A stretch of 64,000 bases of DNA, from assembly GCA_029931535.1 (NCBI GenBank), contig JAQPZY010001517.1, positions 2,984,001 to 3,048,000 on the forward strand. The letters are read 5' to 3'. Source of the stretch: Margaritifera margaritifera (taxonomy: Eukaryota; Mollusca; Bivalvia; Unionida; Margaritiferidae). The notes under the pieces were generated by a model. That model was given only the letters and a program-made list of their open reading frames with translations. It was not told the DNA's origin and ran no database searches. Position 1 is the stretch's first letter. The number at the start of each line of letters is the position of its first letter. Positions 24,601 to 39,100 of the stretch are shown piece by piece. The translations under genes were made by a program, and so were the position numbers.

Positions 24601-27600
24601 TCCCAAATGTTGAGTTCTTTTGTTACTTTTCATCAGATGAGTGATTTTTTCATGGGAGTTTCTCACCTCAGAGAAGTATACTTAAGCTGTTTTTCTATTG
24701 TTTGTTCTATATTCATTGTAGATTAATATTTACACTTCAGTTGTCTAACTTCTTTATATGATAAGTTTATCGATGTCATCTTAATTGCCTGCCATATGGT
24801 TTAAAGTACTTTCAATTCAGCTCATTACTGAGCCCTATTTGTGTATTCTATCAAGTATTTATAATTTATTACATGTTATAAGCTCATTCCCCAAATTTCC
24901 TTTGGCTTCTTTCTTTACTTATAGCATCCCCTTCCCAGCTAGTTCAGCATGACACTTCACTGATTTCACCAGTGTATGCCATTGTTCTGTTCTCTCTGTT
25001 TACAGGGGCACCAAGTGGCAGAGTGGTCTAAGGTGCTTGCCTTTACAGATCACTCACACATCTCACCTCTGTTCATGTGAGTTAGAGTCTCGACTTGACC
25101 AGTGTGTGTATGTGAGAAAGCTTGCCAGTAGCTTCGCATAGGTCAGGTTTTTTCCCCACCAGATATACTGGCCACCATGTATCATGTGCTGAAAAATGGT
25201 GTTAAACTCCACAAAACCAAACCTGTCTATTTACAGGTGTCAACACAATGAGCATAATGAAGGGGTTGTGGGATGCAAGTGTTTCAAGCTGGAGAAGATA
25301 ACCACTCGACCTGTACAGATTGTATGGGGTGCTTGTGGTGGTCTGAGGGTGGCCATCACTGCCAAACAACTAAGCAAGAGTTAAGCACACGGTCACCAAT
25401 GCCTCCTCTTTTCAGAAGTTTCTTTCAACTGAATCCCTTATGGTGGAAAGTCACCCATGTAGAAGAAAATTTGGCAATCCTAGCAATTATGAGCGTCTCA
25501 CACAGTGTCAGCCTTGCCATTACCCCAGCTACCACAAATAGAACAGATCTTCACAGGACTTACTATTGGGCCTGTACCAGTATGTTATAAAAGGTCACCC
25601 ATTTAAAAGAAAATTTGGTAATCCCAGGCATTATGAGCTACTCACACAGATTGGCTTGTCCTGGGTCACTTGTTCATGAGACCACAACAGATGAATCTCC
25701 TCTCCCAGTTGTAGCCATAACATTGTCCATTGTATCAAACATTCAAAGTTTCTGGCTATAAAAGTTTCTGTCTATATGAGGTCCCATCTGAGCAAATGGA
25801 AGGACCTCGCAGGCTTATGGTGGGCATTGGGCAACCTGTCGCAATATCAGCTGCCAGAAATCACAATCTGCATAGCTGCCAGCACGACAGGATGGGGTGC
25901 TCACCTTTTGCCCTTCTTTCAAGATGTGAGGAGGGTTTGGCCCCATCAGGAGTGTCTATCAGTCTCATATTGGATGCTTTTAAATTGTGACAGGAGACAC
26001 AGTCTGGAAATGGCATTTGGATTCTATCCGTCTGAAGGCAAGGGGGAACACTGTGCTCAGACCTTTGCCTTTTGGTTTAGGATTTTCTCCAGTCGAAATT
26101 GCCATTGTTTTATCCATGTCCATACAAACTCCTTCTCACCTGGCTCTTATCAGGGAAGCCTTGCATGAAAAAGGCTTGGCTTGGTTTGGTGTTTTATGGC
26201 ACAGCAACACAGGTATGTTATTTAGTGCTCAGGCAATCGGAGTAAAGTGCCTTGCCCAAGGACATGGAAGCTGTCCTGGACAGATCCGAAGGGGTAGGGT
26301 TGGAACCCGTAGCTTTTCAATTACAAGTCAGCCATGCTAAACACTGTACCACCATGGCTACTATCCATAAGTCACCTCTTACATATGGGCAATCAGAAAA
26401 TAATAATTCGACCTCTTGTTCGATCCATTGAGAGGGGTAAAGTTGCTGGATCCAGTTCATGCACATGGGCGCTATATGAGGCACACAGATAGGGTCCACA
26501 GCGCCCAACATAGGGTCTCCCTGGCTGTTAAGGTGGGAAAGCAACACAGGGTCTCCCTGGTTGTTAAGGTGGGAAAGCAAGACATAACCTTTCAGACACT
26601 GGCCTCATAGCTTAAGTGGGTTATTCAATCAGCATATTCTAACTTCTCTCAGGATCAGGTACATCTCACTAAGATCTCAGCTTTCAAAATTTGTGGTAAT
26701 GTCTCTGCTGTTGCATGCAGTTCTAATGCATATGTAGTACTATTGTCATAATGCACTATCACTGCTGTTACATGCAGTTCTAATGCATATGTAGTACTAT
26801 TGTCATAATGCACTATCACTGTTACATGCAGTTCTAATGCATATGTAGTACTATTGTCATAATGCACTATCACTGTTACATACAGTTCTAATGCATATGT
26901 AGTACTATTGTCATAATGCACTATCACTGTTACATGCAGTTCTAATGCATATGTAGTACTATTGTCATAATGCACTATCACTGTTACATGCAGTTCTAAT
27001 GCATATGTAGTCCTATTGTCGTAATGCACTATCACTGTTACATGCAGTTCTAATGCATATGTAGTACTATTGTCATAATGCACTATCACTGTTACATACA
27101 GTTCTAATGCATATGTAGTACTATTGTCATAATGCACTATCACTGTTACATGCAGTTCTAATGCATATGTAGTACTATTGTCATAATGCACTATCACTGT
27201 TACATGCAGTTCTAATGCATATGTAGTACTATTGTCATAATGCACTATCACTGCCACTGTGCTCAATCAGCAGTGATACACCATCATCCACGAACTCTGG
27301 CAACCCACCTGAGGTGCCAGACTGCTCCCTTTTTTTCGTCAGAATTGGACCAACCATTCTCATAAATGGTGATCCAAGCTGTGTCAGAGAGTATCCCAAT
27401 TTTGTTATCTGAACTCCCTCCACTTTCGTAGTCCTACCTTCATGAAGGAACTCCCAAGCAATCCCACGAATGGGGATGTTTTATATAAGAAAAACTAGTT
27501 TTTGTTTGTAAAGGGCAGTTGCGATAGTACGAAAAACTGCACCGACAGGGCTTCTACTCCAGAACATTTCTGGTTACGAAGTCCTGTGGCAAATTGAGAC

Positions 27601-30600
27601 CTGAGATAGATCTAAGCCGGCTCAACCAAATTATTCTGCCCCTTTTCAAGATCGAGATGGCAGGTATGTTCGTCTATTAGTGCGATGCGACGAGTATGCA
27701 ATCAATCTTGACATGTCCGACAGAGACTTCCATATGCAAATTCATATGACTCCAATCTAGGCCCTTAGGCCTTCACTAATAGTTCAGGATGTTTTCTGCA
27801 GAGATGGTGACATTCCTGCATAACACGCCACAAAAACATTTGGTACGCTTGGTTTTTTGGTCATGACATGACAACCTTACTTCCCTCATTATGTGGTGGA
27901 TAATCAGTGTAGAGAAGTTGGACCTTATCCCTTCTCGACATTTTGTCCATCTAGGTATGGAACCCTTAACACATATCAACTTGGTGCCTTCCTCCCAAAT
28001 GCATAGAAAGTATCATTCATGCATCGGAGAAGGTATCATCCAAGATGTTGAAGTTGGACCTTTAATAAGATGGTAGACCGCTTCATATCCGAGTTCTGGA
28101 AGTCCTCAATGGAGAAGGCGGCATTTCTGGACAACGTACCACAAAAATATTCGGAAAGTAAGGTTTTTGGTTCACGACATCAACAACCTTACTTCCCTCA
28201 TTCTCGGTTCAGGGTTGATAATCAATGTAGAGAAGTTGGACCTTATCCCTTTGCAACATTTTGTCCATCTAGATGTGGACCTCTTAACACATATTAAGTT
28301 GGCATCTTTCTCCCAAATGCATTGAAAGTACAGTTCATGCATTGGAAAAAACATCAAAGAAGATGTTTCAGCGAGGAAGTTTCTTACAGCTCCTCAGCCT
28401 ACTCAACGCAGTGGTGTACCTGTTACAACACCAGTTTATTTGGTTGGATAACACAGTTACTACTGGACTTGCAATGGTCAGTGGCAAGTCGACGCTTCAA
28501 GAGAAGGCTCTTCATATCAACCTCTTGGAAATGAAAGCCATTCTCAATGCCCCCTACACTTAGGTGGAACATATCCATGGAAACATGGTTTTGATAATGT
28601 CAGACAATTTGGTTGTGGTGACGTACCTCGGCAAAAGGGGGGAAAATCACCATACCTTTGGCTCACAGTATGGGAATACCTTCATGGGTGCTCATGATAT
28701 CTGGTAATATTCAAGTCTGACACATTCCTGGCTGGCTCAGTGTCCTAGCCAACTCATTATCAAGGAGAGTACAAATGCTTCATACAGAGTTGTCCCTCCA
28801 GGAACCTTCCCTCGGCCATCTGATGCATGATCTTTTCCTTTTTCTCCCTGACCACAGAAGCATGGGCCGTCCATGCTTTTTCAATCAGCTGGGAGGTGAT
28901 GTGTGCATACACCTTTCCTCCATCATTTTTGATTGCGAAGATAAACAAGAAATGAGGGGCACAGATTGCAAATAGCTCTGATTCCCCCAATAAAATGAAA
29001 CATCCTGGATCAACGATCTGCTTGATTTAGCGACAGACATGCCCAGACAAATCATAGTGACTTCCATTCTGCTCAAGCAGTCGAGATCGCCACTATTACA
29101 TCCATGTCCAGAGAAACTCCTTCTTCACGACTGGATCCTTTGAGGGATGTAATGATTGAAAAGGAGTTTGGAGCTTCAATCATGGAAAGGATCACAACAG
29201 CTGAAGATTCTCCACTTTGAGGACATATGAGGGTAAATCATGTGTTGTCAATGACTGCACTCATTCCCTGATGGCAAACTTCCCTCTCTTTCTCTTTGAA
29301 GACAAGAAGCTAGCCACAGTCACAATCAAGGGATACTGTTCCACGATCTCGGATATGTTCAGACTTCATCGAAGAGACCAAGTTGGCTGCAACAAAGAAA
29401 TATCTGACTTGCTGTCCAATCTGACATATCCGGTCCACTGTCACACGCATTATTCCCAAATGGAATCTCTCCTGAATTTTTTACATGGCCAAGCTCGTCT
29501 AAGTTTGAACCACACTCTTCCTCCCTCACTGAAGCAGTTATCATACATGACTTGCAATTTATGATAATGCTAACTTCATCATGCAGTGTGAGTAAGCTAC
29601 AAATGACATCTGTCGATCAGAACTACATGCAGTTCTGTTATGATGGTTGAGCTGGTCTAATTACACAACCTAGTTTTCTTTCTAAGAACAGGTTGCCATC
29701 ACTAGTCAATCAATAATAACTTTTCGCTACCTCTCCACCATCGATCTGTCAAGAGAAGCAAAGCTGCAGGACCCCGTATGTACCCTCAGATGCTACCTGA
29801 TATGCACGTTCAATATCCACATCAACTGTAAAAGACTATTCCTACTGCTGAAGGCAGGAATGTAAGACTGGCTTGGCTGAAAGGAGTTATTAAATCAGTG
29901 AACTCTGAACTCTCGCAGGATCAGGTACACTAATGAAGATTTAGCTCATGAAACATGAAATATGAGCGACTTCCATGAGCCTGGCCTTGAACGTAATGTC
30001 TCAATTCGGGACATAGTGGAGTCAGCTGACTGGCATGCCAAGTCCACCTTCTCTAGCTTCCATCCATGCCAAATTCATGAAAGCACAACCTTAGACCCAG
30101 GCATGAATTTGCCACTTTTGCTGGATTTGCCTGGGAAACGTTTGATGGTGAGAAAATAATCAAGTGCGGAATCCCATAGCGATCTCCCGCACGCGTATAA
30201 ACAAATTGTCTCTTGTTGTGCAAACTAACATTAGGAGAAGTTAATCCTTTTAGTAGAGCAATCATGCTCCTCCTCTTACCTGTTCTCCTAATGCAGTGGT
30301 TCCCAAACCCTGGGTTGTGACCCAAATGAGGGTCACAAGGATCCTCGCGACCCTATACTGGTGCTGCATTTTGGGTTGCAAAAGATGGTATTTAGGGTCG
30401 CGATCAAAAAAGTTTGGGAACCACTGTCCTAATGTAATGTGATCAGGTAATGTATTTGATGGAGAAAGCAATCTTGTAGTAAATTATGTTTCTTCAATAA
30501 TACTTACCTGATCATATTACAGATAATCCCTCCCACCCTTACCCCCGCAATGTGAGCATCCTTTAAGGTTTTGATCAAGTAAAAACTGGTTACATCCTGG

Positions 30601-33600
30601 TATAATGGTAGCCACCTAGCAGGTAGAAAAGGGAGTTAACCTGTAATAGTTGCTTCCTTTTGTATAATATATAGACACAAGATGTTTTTATGTCTTTCCG
30701 GGAGGGCTTGATTCGGAGGTAGCAGAGAGGTAAGTATTATCAGAGAAACATAATTTACTAAAAACTTAGCTTTCTCTTGGTTTCTCTTTTTCTAAATAAG
30801 AAAAAAATGATTTTTGTTCTTTAATAATTCATAATTATAAATGTAAATAAATCAGCATTGAAAATTCTTTCTTTATATAAATCAAATCTTGTCTTTTATC
30901 ATCAGCTCTCTTCCATTGTTCAGTTAAAGGAATAATCCACCATTTATGTATAAATCATAGCGAAATTATCGTATGTACTTGCTCTTATGTCGAGTCCAAC
31001 TGCAAACTGCACAGACCCAGATTTGCAGTTGCATAATGTGCTGGCAGATCTGGGTCTATGCAGTTTTTTAGGAGTAATTAGTAGAACAAACAACATAGAC
31101 TCTTATCTGCCATCACATTATGTGACATCAGATCAGGGTCTATGCTGTTTGTAGTTGGACTCGAATTGTAAGTGAGTACATATGGCAGATGTTTATGATG
31201 GATCATCTGTAAAAGATAGTCAGGCTTATTGCAGAGAAATCAGAAAGTTTCTCACATTTGTATATTTAAATAAATTTACATATGGGGCTTTACTCTTGTG
31301 CTGACTAGTAGGCTGTGGTCATTACTCACTGTTGATGTGCTGACTAGTATGCTGTGGTCATTACTCACTGTTGATGTGTTGACTAGTATGCTGTGGTCAT
31401 TACTCACTGTTGATGTGCTGACTAGTATGCTGTGGTCATTACTCACAGTTGATGTGTTGACTAGTATGTTGTGGTCATTACTCACTGTTGATGTGGTGAC
31501 TAGTATGCTGTGGTCATTACTCACTGTTGATGTGCTGACTAGTATGCTGTGGTCATTACTCACTGTTGTTTTATTCTTATAAAGGGTTTAAATAGTAACC
31601 TGAATCCATTTTACATGACAAAGCTATGATAATATTTTAATATGAATTAATTCATGGATATCTATCTATAGTATGATAACTTTAAAATTACCCAAACTTC
31701 ATTGCACTTTCTTTATGCTGAGAGTCAGATATACAAATTTGACTTTGACAGAATTTGCACTGTGGTCATGGCAACGATGATGCATGTATTGCTGACTTTA
31801 TTACCACTCAGATTTATTTCCTGAAGTTTATTTTATTTGGTTCCAATGGTGGAATGGATGAAAAGATGGAAGCATCTTTAGACATATTTGAGTGGGCCAT
31901 CAATAATTTGCTTTGCATCATTGGCACAAAAATGTAGCCTAGATTGAACCCTGCTGGATATATTTTAATGGAATGAAAAGGTGAATTCCTACATGTGATC
32001 AGCATATGCCCTCTGTGTGTGTTCCTCTGGGACATAGCTTGGAACTATTTAGACTATATGTAGGTATCTCTGTATTTTTGTAGGGCATGAAGATGAATTT
32101 ACATTTGTTACCAATATTTGCACCATGGGGTTTATCCTGTCATTAGGGACTTAGCCCTTGGGTCGCAGCTTGAAAATTTTAATTATATATACTAAAGGTA
32201 AAACCAAACAGTTGAATCAGGACACTTTTTTTGCAAATATTCAAATAGAAAATTGGTATTCAAGTATTTTTTCTACATCATGATTAGGGACCATTTTGTA
32301 AAAGAAACAAACTCGGCAAAATGTAACTGTGCAGTGTTGAATTTGTCTACAAGGGAACATCTTCAAACCTGCTAAATCACCTGAAATTAATGTCAGAATT
32401 CTGCATGGTGACTTTGTATGCAATATTGCCATTTCATTGTCATTCAGATGCTCTTGAAAAGAAACATGTAATACAGCAAGTTGATAAAGAACATGGTGTA
32501 GCGCAGTGATTGTAATATGAAAGTCAGAGTATCCGAATTTAATTAAATTTAATTGGCAGCATGTTCAGTAACATTTGTTGTGAACAAATTACTTCCAAAA
32601 GAATGTTTTTGGGATAGTCCCCACATTTAACTGAACAAGTTATAGAGAGTTTCTGCCTTTCTTTACTTAAAGACCATCTTCAGCACTAAAGAAATATTTT
32701 TTGGTCATAGTGAGTTTGAAGATAAATAGGGAAAATAACATCCACATGTAATTAGATTTAGATGACTGAGTTCACTGTGTAATTAGATTTAGATGACTGA
32801 GTTCAGAGTGTAATTAGATTTAGATGACTGAGTTCAGAGTGTAATTAGATTTAGATGACCGAGTTCACTGTGTAATTAGATTTAGATGACTGAGTTCAGA
32901 GTGTAATTAGATTTAGATGACTGAGTTCAGAGTGTAATTAGATTTAGATGACTGAGTTCAGAGTGTAATTAGATTTAGATGACTGAGTTCACTGTGTAAT
33001 TAGATTTAAATGACTGAGTTCAGAGTGTAATTAGATTTAGATGACTGAGTTCAGAGTGTAATTAGATTTAGATGACTGAGTTCACTGTGTAATTAGATTT
33101 AGATGACTGAGTTCAGAGTGTAATTAGATTTAGATGACTGAGTTCAGAGTGTAATTAGATTTAGATGACTGAGTTCAGAGTGTAATTAGATTTAGATGAC
33201 TGAGTTCACTGTGTAATTAGATTTAGATGACTGAGTTCACTGTGTAATTAGATTTAGATGACTGAGTTCAGAGTGTAATTAGATTTAGATGACTGAGTTC
33301 AGTGTTGAATTAGATTTAGATGACTGAGTTCAGTGTTGAATTAGATTTAGATGACTGAGTTCAGTGTTTAATTAGATTTAGATGACTGAGTTCAGAGTGT
33401 AATTAGAGTTAGATGACTGAATTCAGTGTTGAATTAGATTTAGATGACTGCGTTCAGTGTTTAATTAGATTTAGACAACTTGAGTTCACAGTGTTTAATT
33501 AGATTTAGATGACTGAATTCACGGTGTTTAATTAGATTTAAATGACTGAGTTCACAGTGTTTAATTAGATTTAGATGACTGAGTTCACAGTGTTTCCAAT

Positions 33601-36042
33601 GTGGCTTGGTTGGGAGTGCGGTTGGGTGGCATTCAGTACCAAAGCAGACAATGAAAAAGGATGGATTTTATAGCTTGATTAACGTCAACAAATATTTGAA
33701 TTCTGTCTGAATGCATTTAATGAATATTCAAATAGACAAATTTGGTATTTGTTTCAGTTCTATTATTTACATTTCAGGGCATCAAAAGGTGAATAACATT
33801 AAAGGGCAAAACACACCTCATAAATTATAGCATAGTCTCTTGGATTCGATGAACCTCATGTACTTACAGAAATGTATGTTTTTAATATACTGTACATGAT
33901 ATGAAAACCAGACAAAATGCACTCAGTCAGTATGAGTTCATTTAAAGGAGTTGATATTAAAAGTGTGGATCTTGACATAGCTATTTCTTTTTACATAGTT
34001 TGTAATAATAACCATTTCAGCAGTATGGCGCATTAGGAGCATATTGACCATCGAGTGCTTGTTCTTTCACTTGTAGAAATCTACATTCTCTGCTCATTCC
34101 CAACCCCTCCCCCATCCTTCAGTATTACATATATTCTGTCAGTCTGCTCATTCCCAATCCCTCCCCCATCCTTCAGTTATACATATATCCTATCAGTCTA
34201 GATCACCCCAACCCCTCCCTGATCCTTCAGTATTACATATATCCTATCAGATCACCCCAACCCCTCCCCGATCCTTCAGTATTACATATATCCTATCAGT
34301 CTAGATCACCCCAACCCCTCCCCGATCCTTCAGTATTACATATATCCTATCAGTCTAGATCATCAAAAAAATTTAAAAATTAGAATCAGGATTAATAAAT
34401 AATTTTCTGTGATGGTCATGATGATTATGCAAAGCAGCTGATTATGTAATAGGACAAAATTGTATACCATGTCTGTGTGTGTGCATGTGTGTGTGTGTGT
34501 GTGCATGTGCATGTATGTATAAGAAACTCTGCTTTAGATGCTGTGACTTGTCACTTCTTAAATTCTATATCTTTTTTCTTGACATAGTGACATACATTGA
34601 ATTTAGTCAGATGATTAGTTCTGTATGTAATCAGTATTAATAAACCCCTTAATTGTATGTAATCAGTGTTAATAAAGCTCTTAATTGTCTATGTAATCAG
34701 TATTAATAAACCTCTTAATTTTCTGTATGTAATCAGTATTAATAAACCCCTGAATTGTCTGCATGTAATCAATATTAACAAACCTCTTTATTGTCTGTAT
34801 GTAATCAGTATTAATAAACCCCTTAATTGTCTGTATGTAATCAGTATTAATAAACCCCTGAATTGTCTGTATGTAATCAGTAATAATAAACCCCTTAATT
34901 GTCTGTATGTAATCAGTATTAATAAACCCCTTAATTGTCTGAATGTAATCAGTATTAATAAACCCCTTAATTGTGTATGTAATCAGTATTAATAAATCCC
35001 TTAATTGTCTGTATGTAATCAGTATTAATAAACCCCTTAATTGTGTATGTAATCAGTATTAATAAACCCCTTAATTGTGTATGTAATCAGTATTAATAAA
35101 TCCCTTAATTGTCTGTATGTAATCAGTATTAATAAACCCCTTAATTGTGTATGTAATCAGTATTAATAAATCCCTTAAATGTGTATGTAATCAGTATTAA
35201 TAAACTCCTTAATTGTCTGAATGTAATCAGTATTACTAAACCCCTTAATTGTCTGAATGTAATCAGTATTAATAAACCCCTTAATTGTCTGAATGTAATC
35301 AGTATTAATAAACCCCTTAATTGTCTGAATGTAATCAGTATTAATAAACCCCTTAATTGTGTATGTAATCAGTATTAATAAACCCCTTAATTGTCTGTAT
35401 GTAATCAGTATTAATAAACCCCTTAATTGTCTGTATGTAATCAGTATTAATAAACCCCTTAATTGTGTATGTAATCAGTATTAATAAACCCCTTAATTGT
35501 CTGTATGTAATCAGTATTAATAAACCCCTTAATTGTCTGTATGTAATCAGTATTAATAAACCCCTTAATTGTGTGAATGTAATCAGTATTAATAAACCCC
35601 TTAATTGTCTGCCTAGATCATCAAGAAAGTGTTTAAAATTAGTATCTAAATTATTAATAATTTTGCTGTGATGTAAGATGATGATAATGATGATGATGAT
35701 ATGATTTATTACTTAGACTGAACATGATGAGGATGAGGAAGATAGTCCTGAAACCCCAGCAGCTCCAGCTGATGCCCTGCGAGAGGGGGCAACAGGGATC
35801 AGACACGCACAGAAAGTAGGGGCTGCAGGTAGCAAGTCGCCAGAAAAGAAGAAGAGGGTTGTCAATGCAAGGTAGGTCATACTACCCTGAAGGCAAAGAT
35901 TACACACTAGCCCCTTGATGTAAGAGACCATTTGAATTTCTAACATTGTTTTCTTGTTAACAGTGGTGTCATTAAGAATCAGTAGATAGCACTTGTTATT
36001 GGGAACTATTGATGAAACGATATGATGTATTTAAAATTGAAA

Positions 36043-36125
<83 letters not shown>

Positions 36126-39100
36126 GAGTAAAACTTGTCTTGAGAGATCACTCCACCCACCTTCTACCAATAAAAAGTGGTCACTAGAGCCAGGTGGTCT
36201 CTCGTAACATGGTCTGTGCAGGAGAGCCAGTTTTGAAGGTTGAAATTCAGCCGGGTTGAATAAGTAAAAATACCCATAATTACATTATGTATAGTTTGTT
36301 CTTTATTCATAATTCTTATTCAGATATAATATGCATTCATATAAAAAAATATATTGCACTAAAAATACATATATCATAAACATTGTCATTTTTATTTGAA
36401 ATCACATGTAGTCTGTTGACTTTATGGCATATGAATTACAAAGTTAACTCTAAGGTAACACTTACTTATTCTGTCCATAAATTGTAAAGTTAGAAATGAT
36501 AACACTTAATCAGTAAATTTCTTGACAACTAAAAGCCAGAACCAAAAGTAACCCACAACATAAATACTAAATGGAGGAACTCGATAAACAAAAGGATTAA
36601 CAGATGTGTTAAGGTGAACAGATGATGAGATCTGGGACCATGGCATGTTTGCCTTGTGTGTGGATTTGATAAGAGTAGCATCAGTAAAGCAATAAAGAAT
36701 ATAGACCTTTACAAGAACTATACAATTAATTAATCAGAAAAAAAGCAAATAACTTAATAAGAAAAAAAGACATATCTAATATATCCCAGTCATTACATAA
36801 TGTAACTCCAGAGAAAACAATTTAAGTTAGTACCCGTTGTGCTACAGTGAAAGCAGGGTGAGAAGATCTCTTATTATGACATTATCAGTATTGTGCAGGT
36901 TTTCATAACAGATAAATAATATGAACCTTTTTTGAATTGACTGTGCATCCATGATTGCTAATCCTTCAAAGACAGAATGGTGAGTTGTAATAGGGATTTT
37001 TATGACTAAGGTTGTGGTTTGACAAGTACACAAGTCTGGTTTATAGTTTTCGGCATACAACTTATAAGTCTAATGAAACCAGTAACCGGACTACATTTTC
37101 CCACTCATTTTTCTTTTTTAGCATCTCGGGTCAAGCACTTCGCTTGCAGACTGTACTTGGCAATCATAGTTACCAAGGTTTAAATAAAGGTCTGTAGTGG
37201 TCATAGTTACCAAGGTTTAAATAAAGGTCTGTAGTGGTCATAGTTACCAAGGTTTAAATAAAGGTCTGTAGTGGTCATAGTTACCAAGGTTTAAATAAAG
37301 GTCTGTAGTGATTATATCAGGTTTTACGATACAGTCTTTAATAGTAGTGATCAAATTAAACACACATATTTTGCCAAAACATCATATTTGCTGGTTGCTC
37401 ACAACAGTGCACTGATATTAGTAAAATCAATCCATGCACAATGATTTTGATCATAAATGACAGGTAGTTATATAAATGTTACAGGGACAAAAGCATTGAA
37501 TGTTAATGTTATATCAGATTTAGAAGACTTGCAGATCACAGGTCATATGTAGTGTTTTCATAAACCTTTTTTAAAATGTGATGTTAACATAATGCAAATA
37601 TTTCTAGGCTACATTTGTTTCTATTTCATTTGTTGTATGTGCACCATAAGGCAGAGCATATCATGTTATGATATCAGTCTGTCTGTTCCTTATTTCATTT
37701 CTGCACATTAACTTGAGTTCTCCACCATCTACTATTACCAAAGTTTGTAAATAATTTGCATTTTGGCTAAGGAAAAAGCCTATCATTTGGGGTGGGTGGG
37801 TGGGCTAGTAGGTAAAAGGTCAAAGTTATAATCACTTTGACTGAAAGAAGAAACCTGGTTTCCACATAATAACTTTAGTTCTACATCACAAACTTGGACC
37901 AGACATTGTGGATGGCTTGCACTTGGGGTAAGGAATTAGCCTATTGAATTTAGGTCTAAAAGGTTCAAGGTTAAGTTCACTGTGACTCAAAGATTAAAAA
38001 TGGTTTCACCACAATAACATTGGTGCTACATCACAGACTTGGGCCAAACTTTGTGGATGGCTTGTACTTGAGGTAAGGAAGAAACTTATCGATTTTGGTG
38101 TCAAAAGGTCAAAAGCGAGTGAAAGAAGAAGAATGGCTTCCATACAATAATTCCAGTACTACATCACAAACCTGGACTTACTTTTGTGGATGGCTTTCAC
38201 TTTGAGCAAGGTAGAAGGCTATTAATTTGGAGTTCAATGATTAAAGGTCAAAGGTCACTGGTTGAAGAATTAATAATGGATTCTGAAGAAAAATTTAAGT
38301 TCTTGACTATTTACCATCACCAAACTTTGTGAATGGCGTGCACATAGGGTAAGAAAGAAACCTGTTGGTGTTTGTGGTGAAAAGGTCAAATATCAAGGTC
38401 ACTGACTGAAGGAAGAAAAATTGTTCTTGCACAATAACTTTGGTTCTAGACCATGTACCTTTATGGAAGGCTTGCACATAAGGTAAGAAAGAGGCCTACT
38501 GATTTTGGGGTCAAATGTCAATGCCAATGTCATTGTGATCCACAGAAAAATGGGGATTTACACAGTAATTTTTGTTCTATAGTACGTTTCTTGACCAAAT
38601 TTTGTGGATGACTTGCACATCGGATAATAAAAAGACTTATAGATTTTGGGCTCCAAAGGTCAATGTAATGGTTAGTCTAATAAGATAATGGTTTCTGCAC
38701 AGTAAGTTGAGTTGAGGACTGCATACCTTCACCAGAAGTCAAGATCATTGAGGTCCACTGGTCAATAATCTCCATTGTAAACCATGCCCTACTAGTGTCA
38801 ACACAGAGTACTATTAAACATGAGGTGTGCATATAATGTACCACTCATGATATTCTTCTTTTATTAGTCGATCCCCAGAGAGGTCAGTACGAGGAAGAGG
38901 AAGGGGAAGATCTCCTGCTGTAACACCTATTACTGAGCAGGGTTCTGGAACTCGAGCTCGACCACGCTTGCCTGCCAGGCATGTTCCAGGGGGCAGAGGT
39001 CAAAGCTCAGAAGAGTCAGAAAATGCTTCAGAAAGACCAGCGTTGCAGCCATTTAGAATTCCTCTGTTTAGAAGACATATGGGAGGTTTGTATCTTATTG

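Noticed and set aside
26655..27266. 203-codon open frame on the minus strand with an 18-residue period
   Set aside because: It coincides with the 54-bp array; a unit length divisible by three keeps a frame open without selection.
31276..31582. Open frames on both strands over the same region
   Set aside because: 39-bp tandem repeat; simultaneous open frames on both strands are a repeat artefact.
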